Of a stretch of 64,000 nucleotides of DNA, positions 56,843 through 64,000 are shown in pieces; the first letter of the stretch is position 1, and every line of letters begins with the position of its first letter. The stretch lies in NCBI RefSeq assembly GCF_900143645.1, contig NZ_FRFD01000008.1, positions 121,595-185,594 on the forward strand, in the 5' to 3' direction. The notes under the pieces were generated by a model. It had not been told where the DNA came from. It was given only the letters and a program-made list of their open reading frames with translations, and ran no database searches. The position numbers were made by a program, and so were the translations under genes. This DNA is from Anaerocolumna xylanovorans DSM 12503 (GTDB taxonomy: Bacteria > Bacillota > Clostridia > Lachnospirales > Lachnospiraceae).

Positions 56843-57391
56843 ATGAAATGGTTACAGCATTTAAGGACGATTAATCATCATAAGCGTCTGGTTATGAAAT
56901 ATTGTTTTAAAGCAGGTCTTTATAAGCAGGGGTTATTGCATGATATGTCCAAATACAGTCCTGTGGAATTTTTTGTAGGAGCAAAATATTTTCAGGGAAA
57001 CAGAAGTCCGAATAATGCAGAAAGGGAGGATAAGGGTTACAGTCAGGCATGGCTTCATCATAAGGGGCGGAACAAGCATCATCTGGAATATTGGATTGAT
57101 TATAGTTTAAACGAAGGTGCACCGATGGCCGGCATGAGGATGCCTGTTAAGTATGTTGTGGAAATGTTTTGTGACAGAGTAGCTGCCTGCAGAATATATA
57201 ATAAAGAAGCGTATACGGATGGAGATGCCCTTGCCTATTTTAATATTTCCAGAAAGCATTACCTGATCCATCCTGATACGGAAAAACTCTTGGAAAGGCT
57301 CCTTACAATGTTAAAGGAAAAGGGCGAAGAAGCAACCTTTCAATATATCAGGGAAGAAGTTCTACAGGAAGGATATAATACCCTGATTTGA
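56843..57391 (+). CDS. DUF5662 family protein
   Basis: This 182-residue protein is His-rich and helical: INHHKRLVMKYCFKAGLYKQGLLHDMSKYSPVEF carries an HD-like LHDMSKY motif, followed by AWLHHKGRNKHHLEYWIDY. The paired His/Asp positions suggest a metal-dependent HD-superfamily fold. Function unknown. Its ribosome site is GGAG. The last residues (TLI and stop) are encoded by the CCCTGATTTGA linker of mosaic repeat R10, so the repeat has replaced the original 3' end. Confidence 0.82.
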   Translation: MKWLQHLRTINHHKRLVMKYCFKAGLYKQGLLHDMSKYSPVEFFVGAKYFQGNRSPNNAEREDKGYSQAWLHHKGRNKHHLEYWIDYSLNEGAPMAGMRMPVKYVVEMFCDRVAACRIYNKEAYTDGDALAYFNISRKHYLIHPDTEKLLERLLTMLKEKGEEATFQYIREEVLQEGYNTLI

Positions 57392-57617
57392 GGCGGTAAA
57401 CCATCTGTAAGGAGATGATTTATGCACGGGAGCCAGCACTTTATAAACGATTTTACATTACCTTAATAATTACTTTACATAATCAAAACAATGCCGGGCT
57501 ACAATAGTTCTTAGATTGTGGACCGGCAGACAGAAGGTATAAGTTGAAAAACAAATTTTTCAACTACGTATTCAGGGATATCAAAGCAAAGATATGATAT
57601 CCACGAAAGGAGTTAGT
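57381..57617 (+). repeat. Mosaic start-codon repeat, copy R10 (longest)
   Basis: Linker CCCTGATTTGAGGCGGT overlaps the DUF5662 stop. B: TAAACCATCT (57397-57406) with AGATGATTTA (57413-57422), one mismatch. Then ATGCACGGGAG. About 100 bp of extra sequence hold a hairpin GCCGG/CCGGC (57493-57527) with inner ACAAT/ATTGT. Second A: GTTGAAAAA (57543-57551) with TTTTTCAAC (57556-57564). G: GGATATCA (57576-57583) with TGATATCC (57595-57602). Tail ACGAAAGGAGTTAGT and ATG at 57618. Confidence 0.9.
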
Positions 57618-58544
57618 ATGCTGCATGCGATTGTCGATTTAGGTTCCAATACCATGAGGTTATGTATCTATGAAAAGAATGACAATGGTCTAAAGTCAAT
57701 CTATGAAAAGAAAACCATGGCAGGTCTTGTAAATTACATCAAAAATGAAAGACTTAGTACCGCAGGTATCAATAGAACCTGTGCGATTTTGGAGGAATAT
57801 AAGCTTTATACCGCAAACTTTGGAATTAGTGAGAAGGAACTGAATGTTTTTGCTACGGCTTCCCTAAGAAATATTGTAAACACCAAGGAAGTTATTGATA
57901 AAATCAAGGAAGCGACCGGACTTACGGTTGAGCTTTTATCCGGTGAGGAAGAGGCTACTCTTGATTTTATGGGAGCTATTAAAGTGTTTCAGGGGGATTC
58001 CGGAATATTGGTGGATATCGGCGGCGGCAGTACGGAGCTTGTCTCCTTTAAAGACAGGCAAATCCAGTATGCAACAAGTATGCCCGTGGGGTCTCTTAAT
58101 CTGTATGTGAATTATGTAAAAAAAATCATACCCAAGGAAGACGAAAGAGAACTTATAAAAGAACATGTAACAGAGGCACTTAAATCCTTAGAGCTTAAAA
58201 AAGAAACCTTGCTTTGTATCTGCGGCGTAGGAGGAACCATGCGTGCAGCTGCTAAATTAAGCAATCAGATATTTGGCTATTCCAAAGAGAATATTACGGT
58301 AAAAACCTCCGATATCAAGGAAATTCTTCATATGATACACAACAGTAAAAAGCAGACCATTGCACCGGTACTGCAAGTGATACCTGATAGAATCCATACA
58401 ATAATTCCTGGTCTGATAGCAGTAGATACTATTGCGGATTTTTACGAGGCAGAACAGATTGTTGTCAGCAAATATGGTGTGAGGGAAGGGTATCTGTACG
58501 AAAGAATCACAAAGGAGAATGTCTATGCCCCATCTGGAAAATGA
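57618..58544 (+). CDS. ppx: Exopolyphosphatase / Ppx-GppA phosphatase
   Basis: From ATG 57618 the product is 308 residues; the upstream ATG at 57594 lies in the G hairpin of the repeat. It is an ASKHA phosphatase with LHAIVDLGSNTMRLCIYE at the start, LLSGEEEATLDFMGAI, the phosphate loop GILVDIGGGSTELVSF and a CGVGGTMRAAAKL segment. It lacks the C-terminal HD extension of enterobacterial Ppx, as usual in Firmicutes. It degrades polyphosphate or pppGpp. It overlaps ppk by 20 bases, so synthesis and breakdown enzymes are coupled. Confidence 0.93.
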   Translation: MLHAIVDLGSNTMRLCIYEKNDNGLKSIYEKKTMAGLVNYIKNERLSTAGINRTCAILEEYKLYTANFGISEKELNVFATASLRNIVNTKEVIDKIKEATGLTVELLSGEEEATLDFMGAIKVFQGDSGILVDIGGGSTELVSFKDRQIQYATSMPVGSLNLYVNYVKKIIPKEDERELIKEHVTEALKSLELKKETLLCICGVGGTMRAAAKLSNQIFGYSKENITVKTSDIKEILHMIHNSKKQTIAPVLQVIPDRIHTIIPGLIAVDTIADFYEAEQIVVSKYGVREGYLYERITKENVYAPSGK

Positions 58545-60651
58545 TTTCCATAATTCCTTTATGCAAAACAGGGAACTGTCATGGCTTTGTTTTAACCGCA
58601 GAGTTTTAGAGGAAGCAGAGGAGGAGTCTGTGCCTCTTTATGAACGCCTGAAATTCATATCCATATTTACAAGTAATATGGATGAATTCTTTATGATAAG
58701 AGTAGGAAGCCTTACCGACCTTATGTATATGGAGAATAATGTGGATGATAAGACCGGACTGACTGCCAAAGAACAGCTGGAGCTTATCTTTCAGGCAGCA
58801 GGGCCTTTGTATAGGGAAAGAGACCGGATTTTCCACATGGTGGAAGAAAAACTCCGGGAATTTGGAATACGTAATCTGGATAGTAAAGAATTAAAAAAGA
58901 ATGAAAAAAAGCAATTGGATAAAATCTTTGAGGAAGAGATAATGCCCATTTTGTCTGCGCAGGTAATTGACTCCAGGCATCCTTTTCCTCATCTGGCAAA
59001 TAAGAATATCTATATTATCTGTGAATTTGCAGGAGAGACAACAAAATTTGGCTTAGTGCACATTTCACAGTCCCTTCCTGACTTTTTTATGTTATCCGGT
59101 ATGGAAAATGGTTATATTTTAACGGAAAAGATTGTGCTGGAGCATATCAGTGATGTTTTTGGTATGTATAAAATAGAGTGTGCGGCAATTATATCCGTAA
59201 CCAGAAATGCGGATATCAGTCCGGAGGATGAAATCTTTGAGGTGGATGATGACTTCAGAGAACAAATGAAGAAGGTCATTAAGAAACGGTCCAGATTATC
59301 ACCTGTCAGGCTGGAGGTCCAGGGGCATTTAAGCAAGAATTTGAGCAATTTTCTTCTTTCTAAGCTTCATCTGACGAAGGAACAGGTGTTTACAAGTGAA
59401 GCTCCCCTGGTAATGGGTTATGTTTTTGAATTACATGGGCGCATAGCAGCACCGTTAATCAAGCAGTTAAGCTATCAGGAATTCAAATCCCGGTATCCTT
59501 CCAATTTAAACAGCCACGAGAGCATTACGGCACAATGTAAGAAAAAAGATATCCTGCTTTTCTTTCCCTATGACCAGATGGAACCCTTTCTTCAGCTGTT
59601 AAGGGAAAGTGCAGAGGATCCGGCTGTTATTTCCATTAAGATTACGATTTACCGTTTGTCCAGAAACTCGAGAATTATAGATTATCTCTGCGATGCAGCG
59701 GAAAATAATAAAGAAGTAACGGTTCTTATGGAACTTAAGGCAAGATTTGATGAGAAGAATAATATCGAATGGGCAGAGAGGTTAGAGGAGGCCGGCTGTA
59801 CGGTAATCTATGGGTTTGAAGGTTTTAAGGTACACAGTAAAATCTGTCTGATAACAAGAAGAGACAGAAATAAGGTATTCTATATAACACAGGTTGGGAC
59901 AGGCAATTACAATGAAAGGACTGCCAAACTGTATTCAGACCTTTCGCTTATAACGGCCAACCAGGAGCTCGGACAGGAAGCCAGCGAATTCTTTAAGAAT
60001 ATGTCCATAGCAAATTTGCAGGGGAATTATAACAACCTTTTTGTGGCACCTTATTTTTTTAAAGACAATATCATAGCCCTCATTGACTATGAAATAGACA
60101 AGGCAAGAAGAGGCGAAGAGACTTGTATCATTATGAAGTCCAATTCCCTAACGGATAGGGATATTATGAACAAGCTCTCACAAGCCTCCCAGGCAGGAGT
60201 TGAAGTTAAGCTTATAATCAGAGGCATCTGCTGCCTGCTTCCGGGGATTAAGGGAAAGACAGAAAATATAACAGTATACAGTATAGTAGGACGCTTTCTT
60301 GAACATTCCAGAATATACAGTTTTGGCCGGGGAAAGGATGCCAGGCTTTATATATCTTCTGCCGATATGATGACGAGAAATACCAGAAGAAGAGTAGAAA
60401 TTGCCTGCCCTATTGTGGATGAGGATATCAGGGAAAGACTTTATCATATACTTGATGTAATGCTTTCCGATACGGTAAAGGCAAGAAAGCTGGATGAATC
60501 AGGAAATTACTTCAAATTGGATGGAGACAGCACTCCTCTGGATGCCCAGCAGAGTTTCATTGGAGAGGCTATGAGGGAGGAAGGCAGGAAAACCGCCTCA
60601 AGGGAATACATCGTTAATTTTCTGAAAAGAATTATAAAGACAACTAAATAG
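58525..60651 (+). CDS. ppk1: Polyphosphate kinase 1
   Basis: The start is ATG 58525, seven bases after AAAGGAG; an ATG at 58519 is too close to it. The 708-residue protein has the N-terminal PPK1 domain (FMQNRELSWLCFNRRVLEEA, TSNMDEFFMIRVG), a middle domain (SRHPFPHLANKNIYI) and two phospholipase-D-like halves. The phosphorylated His is His437 in GFEGFKVHSKICLI, and His594 is in FLEHSRIYSFG. It makes long-chain polyphosphate from ATP reversibly at the membrane face. Length and motifs are complete. Confidence 0.96.
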   Translation: MPHLENDFHNSFMQNRELSWLCFNRRVLEEAEEESVPLYERLKFISIFTSNMDEFFMIRVGSLTDLMYMENNVDDKTGLTAKEQLELIFQAAGPLYRERDRIFHMVEEKLREFGIRNLDSKELKKNEKKQLDKIFEEEIMPILSAQVIDSRHPFPHLANKNIYIICEFAGETTKFGLVHISQSLPDFFMLSGMENGYILTEKIVLEHISDVFGMYKIECAAIISVTRNADISPEDEIFEVDDDFREQMKKVIKKRSRLSPVRLEVQGHLSKNLSNFLLSKLHLTKEQVFTSEAPLVMGYVFELHGRIAAPLIKQLSYQEFKSRYPSNLNSHESITAQCKKKDILLFFPYDQMEPFLQLLRESAEDPAVISIKITIYRLSRNSRIIDYLCDAAENNKEVTVLMELKARFDEKNNIEWAERLEEAGCTVIYGFEGFKVHSKICLITRRDRNKVFYITQVGTGNYNERTAKLYSDLSLITANQELGQEASEFFKNMSIANLQGNYNNLFVAPYFFKDNIIALIDYEIDKARRGEETCIIMKSNSLTDRDIMNKLSQASQAGVEVKLIIRGICCLLPGIKGKTENITVYSIVGRFLEHSRIYSFGRGKDARLYISSADMMTRNTRRRVEIACPIVDEDIRERLYHILDVMLSDTVKARKLDESGNYFKLDGDSTPLDAQQSFIGEAMREEGRKTASREYIVNFLKRIIKTTK

Positions 60652-60674
60652 AGCGGTCAGCTAAACAAATATAT

Positions 60675-60732
60675 ACTCCTTTCGGAGGGAACATTTTAGA
60701 TATAAAATGCCCCTTTGCAGAGGAGTTTTTTT
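60675..60732 (+). terminator. Terminator of ppx-ppk
   Basis: ACTCCT (60675-60680) pairs with AGGAGT (60721-60726), enclosing a perfect CATTTTA-GATA-TAAAATG hairpin (60692-60709), and a seven-T run follows. Confidence 0.85.
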
Positions 60733-60831
60733 GCGTCTAAAAAAATGACACCTTTTTAAAAATCACGTATCTTTTTCATTTGTGTATCTTTGCTATACTG
60801 AAAGAGATGAAACAAATGAAAAGGAGAACAT

Positions 60832-61809
60832 ATGCCAGTACGCAGAGCAATCTATACAGCGGTGATTATAATGACCCTTGTTATTATGACTGGCTGTGAG
60901 AAAAATATTTCTTACAGGAATACGGTTGCATTTACCATGGATGACTCCAAGGTATACATAAATGAGATGATGTACCATGTCCTGCTGGCCAGAATGCAGG
61001 ATGAGATGTATGTCTCCTATATGGGAAATAAGAGCGGCACTGACGAAGAGAGTGCGGCCGTAACGGAAAGCGGAACGGATAATAAGGAATTAAAGAAAGC
61101 CCTGAAAGAAGCAGCCATTGAAAATGCGGTCAGGTACCAGCTCTTTTACGAGCTTTCAAAGCAGAAAGGTTATCTTCTGACGGAGGAAGAAAAGGAACAG
61201 TGCCAGGAAAGAGTGAAAAGCATTTTACTTAACTTCGGTGAAGAAAAATTGGACAGCTACGGTCTTGATAAAGAAAGTCTGACAGCTATCCAGGAGAAAA
61301 TCACCCTGGCCTCCAGATATTATGCGGATTATCTGGACGGACTTGATATCAGCAAAGAGAAAATCAGTAAAGGAATGGACAAAGACAGCTTCAGACAGTA
61401 TGAAATCTCTTATCTTTACGGAGGGAAGGCAGAAAAGGAGAAAATCTCTGCCCTCTTAACAAGAGCGCAAACAGAGGATTTTGAGGATATTTCAAAGGAT
61501 ACCGGCATCAAAGCCGGAAAGCTTACTTTTCTTGCGGGAAAAGGGACCTTCGGCGAAGAGGAGATATTGGAAGAAAAAATAACTGCTATGAAAGAAGGAG
61601 AAGTACAGGGAGTAATAGAGACAGTAAACGGCTATTACATCATAAAGCTTCAGAAGGATTCTTCCGAGGAGGCTTTTGAAAATGCAGTGGACGAGGAATT
61701 TAAGAAACAGAGGGATGCTGAGGCACAGAAAGGATATGAAACCCTGAAAGCTGAACATAGTATTGAATTCAATAAAAATTTGAAAAAATTTATCACTATA
61801 GAGAAGTAA
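60832..61809 (+). CDS. Lipoprotein with SurA/PpiC-type foldase domains
   Basis: This 325-residue protein has a signal peptide with lipobox IMTGC (Cys at about residue 22). A SurA-like helical chaperone region (VYINEMMYHVLLARMQDEM; ALKEAAIENAVRYQLFYELSKQKGYLLT) and a parvulin-like part follow (ISYLYGGKAEKEKISALL; KLTFLAGKGTFGEEEI; VQGVIETVNGYYIIKL). It resembles PrsA foldases acting outside the membrane. An extended -10 TGCTATACT (60791-60799) and AAAGGAG precede it. It lies just before the second sugar ABC operon. Confidence 0.88.
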   Translation: MPVRRAIYTAVIIMTLVIMTGCEKNISYRNTVAFTMDDSKVYINEMMYHVLLARMQDEMYVSYMGNKSGTDEESAAVTESGTDNKELKKALKEAAIENAVRYQLFYELSKQKGYLLTEEEKEQCQERVKSILLNFGEEKLDSYGLDKESLTAIQEKITLASRYYADYLDGLDISKEKISKGMDKDSFRQYEISYLYGGKAEKEKISALLTRAQTEDFEDISKDTGIKAGKLTFLAGKGTFGEEEILEEKITAMKEGEVQGVIETVNGYYIIKLQKDSSEEAFENAVDEEFKKQRDAEAQKGYETLKAEHSIEFNKNLKKFITIEK

Positions 61810-61828
61810 TGACAGAATGGAGGAAATT

Positions 61829-62782
61829 ATGAGTAAAACAGTAACAGGGGTCAGGAAAAACAGGAAGACCAGTTTTTCCGATACCTTGAAGAAATGGTGG
61901 GGGCAGCGATATCTGCAGCTTATGGTTCTGCCGGGTATCTTGTGGATGCTGGTATTTAACTATCTTCCCATGGGCGGCATTATCATAGCCTTTAAGAAAT
62001 TCAAGATTACCAAGAGCATCTCGGAAGCTCCCTGGGTGGGCTTTAGATATTTCAAGGAATTCTTTCAGGATTCCAACTTTAAGGATGTTATGGTAAATAC
62101 ACTGGGAATCAGCTTATTGAAGCTCTGCATCGGTTTTGCTCTTCCGATTATATTCGCCCTGTTACTCAATGAGCTCCGGGGAATGAGATTTAAGAAGGTT
62201 ACACAGACCATATCTTATCTGCCCCACTTTCTTTCCTGGGTTGTGCTTGGCGGGATAATGACCACCTGGTTATCCAAGGAAGGAGTTATCAATGATTTCC
62301 TGATGATGGTACATATTTTGAAAGAGCCGGTTTCCTTTTTAGGAGAGCCGAAATATTTCTGGGGCGTTGCGTTGATTTCGGATATTTGGAAGGAACTTGG
62401 ATGGTCAGCTATTATCTATCTGGCAGCCATAACCGGTGTGGACCAGCAGATTTATGAAGCGGCAACAGTGGATGGTGCCGGCAAGCTGCAGAAGATTTTT
62501 TATGTCACTTTGCCCTCTATTACGGGAACCATAGCCATTATGCTCATTCTTCAGGTATCAGGCTTATTAAATTCTAATTTTGACCAGATATTGATATTAA
62601 AGAACCAGGTAAATGTGGCAAGAAGTCAGGTAATAGATACTTATGTTTATCAGGTTGGTATGACTCTTGGAAAGTATTCTTACGCAACGGCCGTAGGGTT
62701 GTTCAAATCAGTAATTGCTTTAATGTTACTGCTCATTGCTAATAAGACCTGTAAGAAACTTCTCGGAAGGTCCTTGTATTAA
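61829..62782 (+). CDS. Sugar ABC transporter permease, LplB-like (second system)
   Basis: From ATG 61829 (GGAGG six bases upstream) the product is 317 residues; the ATG at 61817 overlaps that site. It has LQLMVLPGILWMLVFNYLPMGGIIIAFKKF, six helices and the EAA loop IYEAATVDGAGKLQKIFYVTLP. It is paralogous to the permease at 2028 and heads a second LplB/YtcP/lipoprotein set. No GH gene is visible before the edge, so its substrate is unknown. Confidence 0.92.
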   Translation: MSKTVTGVRKNRKTSFSDTLKKWWGQRYLQLMVLPGILWMLVFNYLPMGGIIIAFKKFKITKSISEAPWVGFRYFKEFFQDSNFKDVMVNTLGISLLKLCIGFALPIIFALLLNELRGMRFKKVTQTISYLPHFLSWVVLGGIMTTWLSKEGVINDFLMMVHILKEPVSFLGEPKYFWGVALISDIWKELGWSAIIYLAAITGVDQQIYEAATVDGAGKLQKIFYVTLPSITGTIAIMLILQVSGLLNSNFDQILILKNQVNVARSQVIDTYVYQVGMTLGKYSYATAVGLFKSVIALMLLLIANKTCKKLLGRSLY

Positions 62783-62811
62783 CAAGGGCTGCGAAGAAAC
62801 AGGATTATTGA

Positions 62812-63747
62812 TTGATAGTAAAAGAAAGGATGCAAGATACTGATATGAAAATAAATAAACATAAACATATAAAACGTTCCAGAGGGGCTGTTATTTTTGA
62901 CACGTTAAACGCCATATTCATGGTTCTGTTATGCTTCCTCTGCGTTTATCCCATTTGGTATGTTATTGTAAACTCTTTTAATGATGCCAAGGATGCCATG
63001 ATGGGAGGGATATACTGGTGGCCCAGAAAATTATCCCTGGAGAATTACAGGACCGTGTTTGCAGACAGCAGTGTTGCACAGGCTTTTAAGGTAACAATCG
63101 GAAAGACCCTCCTTGGTACCGCCCTCAATGTATTTTTTACTGCTATGGTAGCATATCCGCTGTCCAAGGAGAAGCTGGTGGGAAGAAAGTTTTACATGGC
63201 CATGGGAACGATTACAATGTTCTTTGCAGGCGGTATGATACCCACCTTTATCCTGTTTAAACAGCTGCATTTACTTAATAATTTCTTGGTATATATCATA
63301 CCGGCAGCTTTTAATTTCTTCAACCTGCTGATTTTTATCAATTTCTTCCGCGAAATACCCGCCTCTCTGGAGGAATCCGCCGAAATAGACGGCGCAAGCG
63401 TATGGAAGATCTTTATGAGAATCATACTCCCTCTTTCCAAACCGGTTCTTGCAACCATTGCTTTATTTGCCGGCGTCGGTCAATGGAATGATTATTGGGG
63501 AGGACTTATGTATATGACAAACCGGGTGGACTTAGAACCCATCCAGACCTTTCTTTACCGAATGGTGGCACAGGTACAGTCAAGCCAGATGGCGAACTCA
63601 GCTACTAATATTATAGCTGCGGATACCACTTCCACATCAATTAAACTGGCTGCCATGGTAATCACAACGTTGCCTATATGCTGCGTATACCCCTTCCTTC
63701 AGAAGTATTTCGTGAAGGGAATGATGGTAGGCGCAGTGAAGGAATAA
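62812..63747 (+). CDS. Carbohydrate ABC transporter permease, YtcP-like (second system)
   Basis: This permease of about 300-311 residues has FLCVYPIWYVIVNSFNDAKDA, MFFAGGMIPTFILFKQLHLLNN, the EAA loop SLEESAEIDGASVWKIFMRI and the ending FVKGMMVGAVKE. The start is uncertain: TTG 62812 has AGGA upstream, while ATG 62830 and ATG 62845 are also in frame with weaker sites. It partners the previous permease; a shared ATPase is presumably elsewhere. Confidence 0.92.
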   Translation: MIVKERMQDTDMKINKHKHIKRSRGAVIFDTLNAIFMVLLCFLCVYPIWYVIVNSFNDAKDAMMGGIYWWPRKLSLENYRTVFADSSVAQAFKVTIGKTLLGTALNVFFTAMVAYPLSKEKLVGRKFYMAMGTITMFFAGGMIPTFILFKQLHLLNNFLVYIIPAAFNFFNLLIFINFFREIPASLEESAEIDGASVWKIFMRIILPLSKPVLATIALFAGVGQWNDYWGGLMYMTNRVDLEPIQTFLYRMVAQVQSSQMANSATNIIAADTTSTSIKLAAMVITTLPICCVYPFLQKYFVKGMMVGAVKE

Positions 63748-63768
63748 ATTATTTATGGAGGATGTAAA

Positions 63769-64000
63769 ATGAGAAAGAGTTACAAGAAACTGCTATCCCT
63801 TGTACTGGCTTTTGTACTGGTGTTTGGAATAACAGGATGCGGTAAAAAAGATTCAAAAGAGACCGCAGGAAATAATGATACTCCTGCTACAACAAAAGCG
63901 GCAGAGACCCCTGCTGCCGATGCAGAGTCAAATGACGGGGAAACGAAAGAGACAGTACCCGGCTGGCAGCAGCATGCAGATGAAAAGGTTGATTTAACCT
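63769..64000 (+). CDS. Sugar-binding lipoprotein of the second ABC system, N-terminal part
   Basis: A gene starts at ATG 63769 behind GGAGG and runs off the right edge. The first 77 residues give a lipoprotein signal (KLLSLVLAFVLVFGITGC, lipobox ITGC with Cys at about residue 24) and a long Thr/Ala/Glu-rich linker (TAGNNDTPATTKAAETPA), as in extracellular sugar-binding proteins. Its position after the two permeases matches the order in the first locus. Confidence 0.88.
   Translation, partial: MRKSYKKLLSLVLAFVLVFGITGCGKKDSKETAGNNDTPATTKAAETPAADAESNDGETKETVPGWQQHADEKVDLT

Overview
The window looks like a low-to-moderate GC Gram-positive anaerobe of the class Clostridia, most likely a Lachnospiraceae relative (Lachnoclostridium/Anaerocolumna type). 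The signs are the gene set recJ, apt, relA, MBL hydrolase, hemZ and aspS, LplB/YtcP-type sugar transporters, a RACo-like corrinoid activator, ECF-type vitamin B12 uptake, a Csp-like subtilase, a LysM/SleB-type hydrolase, and strong AGGAGG ribosome sites. No rRNA, tRNA, integrase, transposase gene or CRISPR array was seen. Species assignment is inference.

Layout. 1-9.5 kb: the recJ end, then a fructan/sucrose locus (LacI regulator, two permeases, binding lipoprotein, two GH32 enzymes) lying inside what is usually a recJ-apt-relA block. 9.5-19.5 kb: housekeeping genes apt, relA, an MBL hydrolase, hemZ, an HD-GYP-like protein, M18 aminopeptidase, a Dabb protein and aspS. 19.5-25.7 kb: DUF1294, an XRE regulator, a cold-shock gene, a RACo-like corrinoid activator convergent with a cobalamin-riboswitch unit (DUF4430 protein plus ECF S component), galM and upp. 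25.7-31.3 kb: a tandem palindrome array and an iron-siderophore ABC operon with a palindrome-rich promoter. 31.3-38 kb: a tocopherol-cyclase-like/FAD-Rieske pair, a TSUP permease, YitT and eno. 38-42.7 kb: envelope genes (LysM hydrolase, sortase and its LPKTA substrate, small proteins). 42.7-45.6 kb: an AT-rich accessory patch with a papain-like secreted protease and decayed fragments. 45.6-57.4 kb: subtilase, a methyltransferase/ketopantoate-reductase-like operon, a CPT-like kinase, ROK regulator plus MFS, a GNAT remnant, MATE, an APC permease and DUF5662. 57.6-64 kb: ppx-ppk, a PpiC lipoprotein and a second LplB/YtcP sugar ABC transporter, cut by the window edge.

The most unusual signal is a dispersed, mosaic, hairpin-rich repeat. 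At least ten copies abut start codons, on both strands, and most appear to supply the downstream gene's ribosome-binding site. Each copy is built from interchangeable modules: an A hairpin with a TGAAAAAT / ATTTTTCA core, a conserved linker (TATTTAAGCAGT or CCTGATTTGAGGCAGT), a B palindrome whose sequence varies while pairing is kept, an ATGCATGGGG-like tract, and often a G hairpin followed by ACGAAAGGAGTTA and the start codon. Naive longest-ORF starts fall inside these elements in at least eight genes; I have moved those starts. I do not recognise the family.
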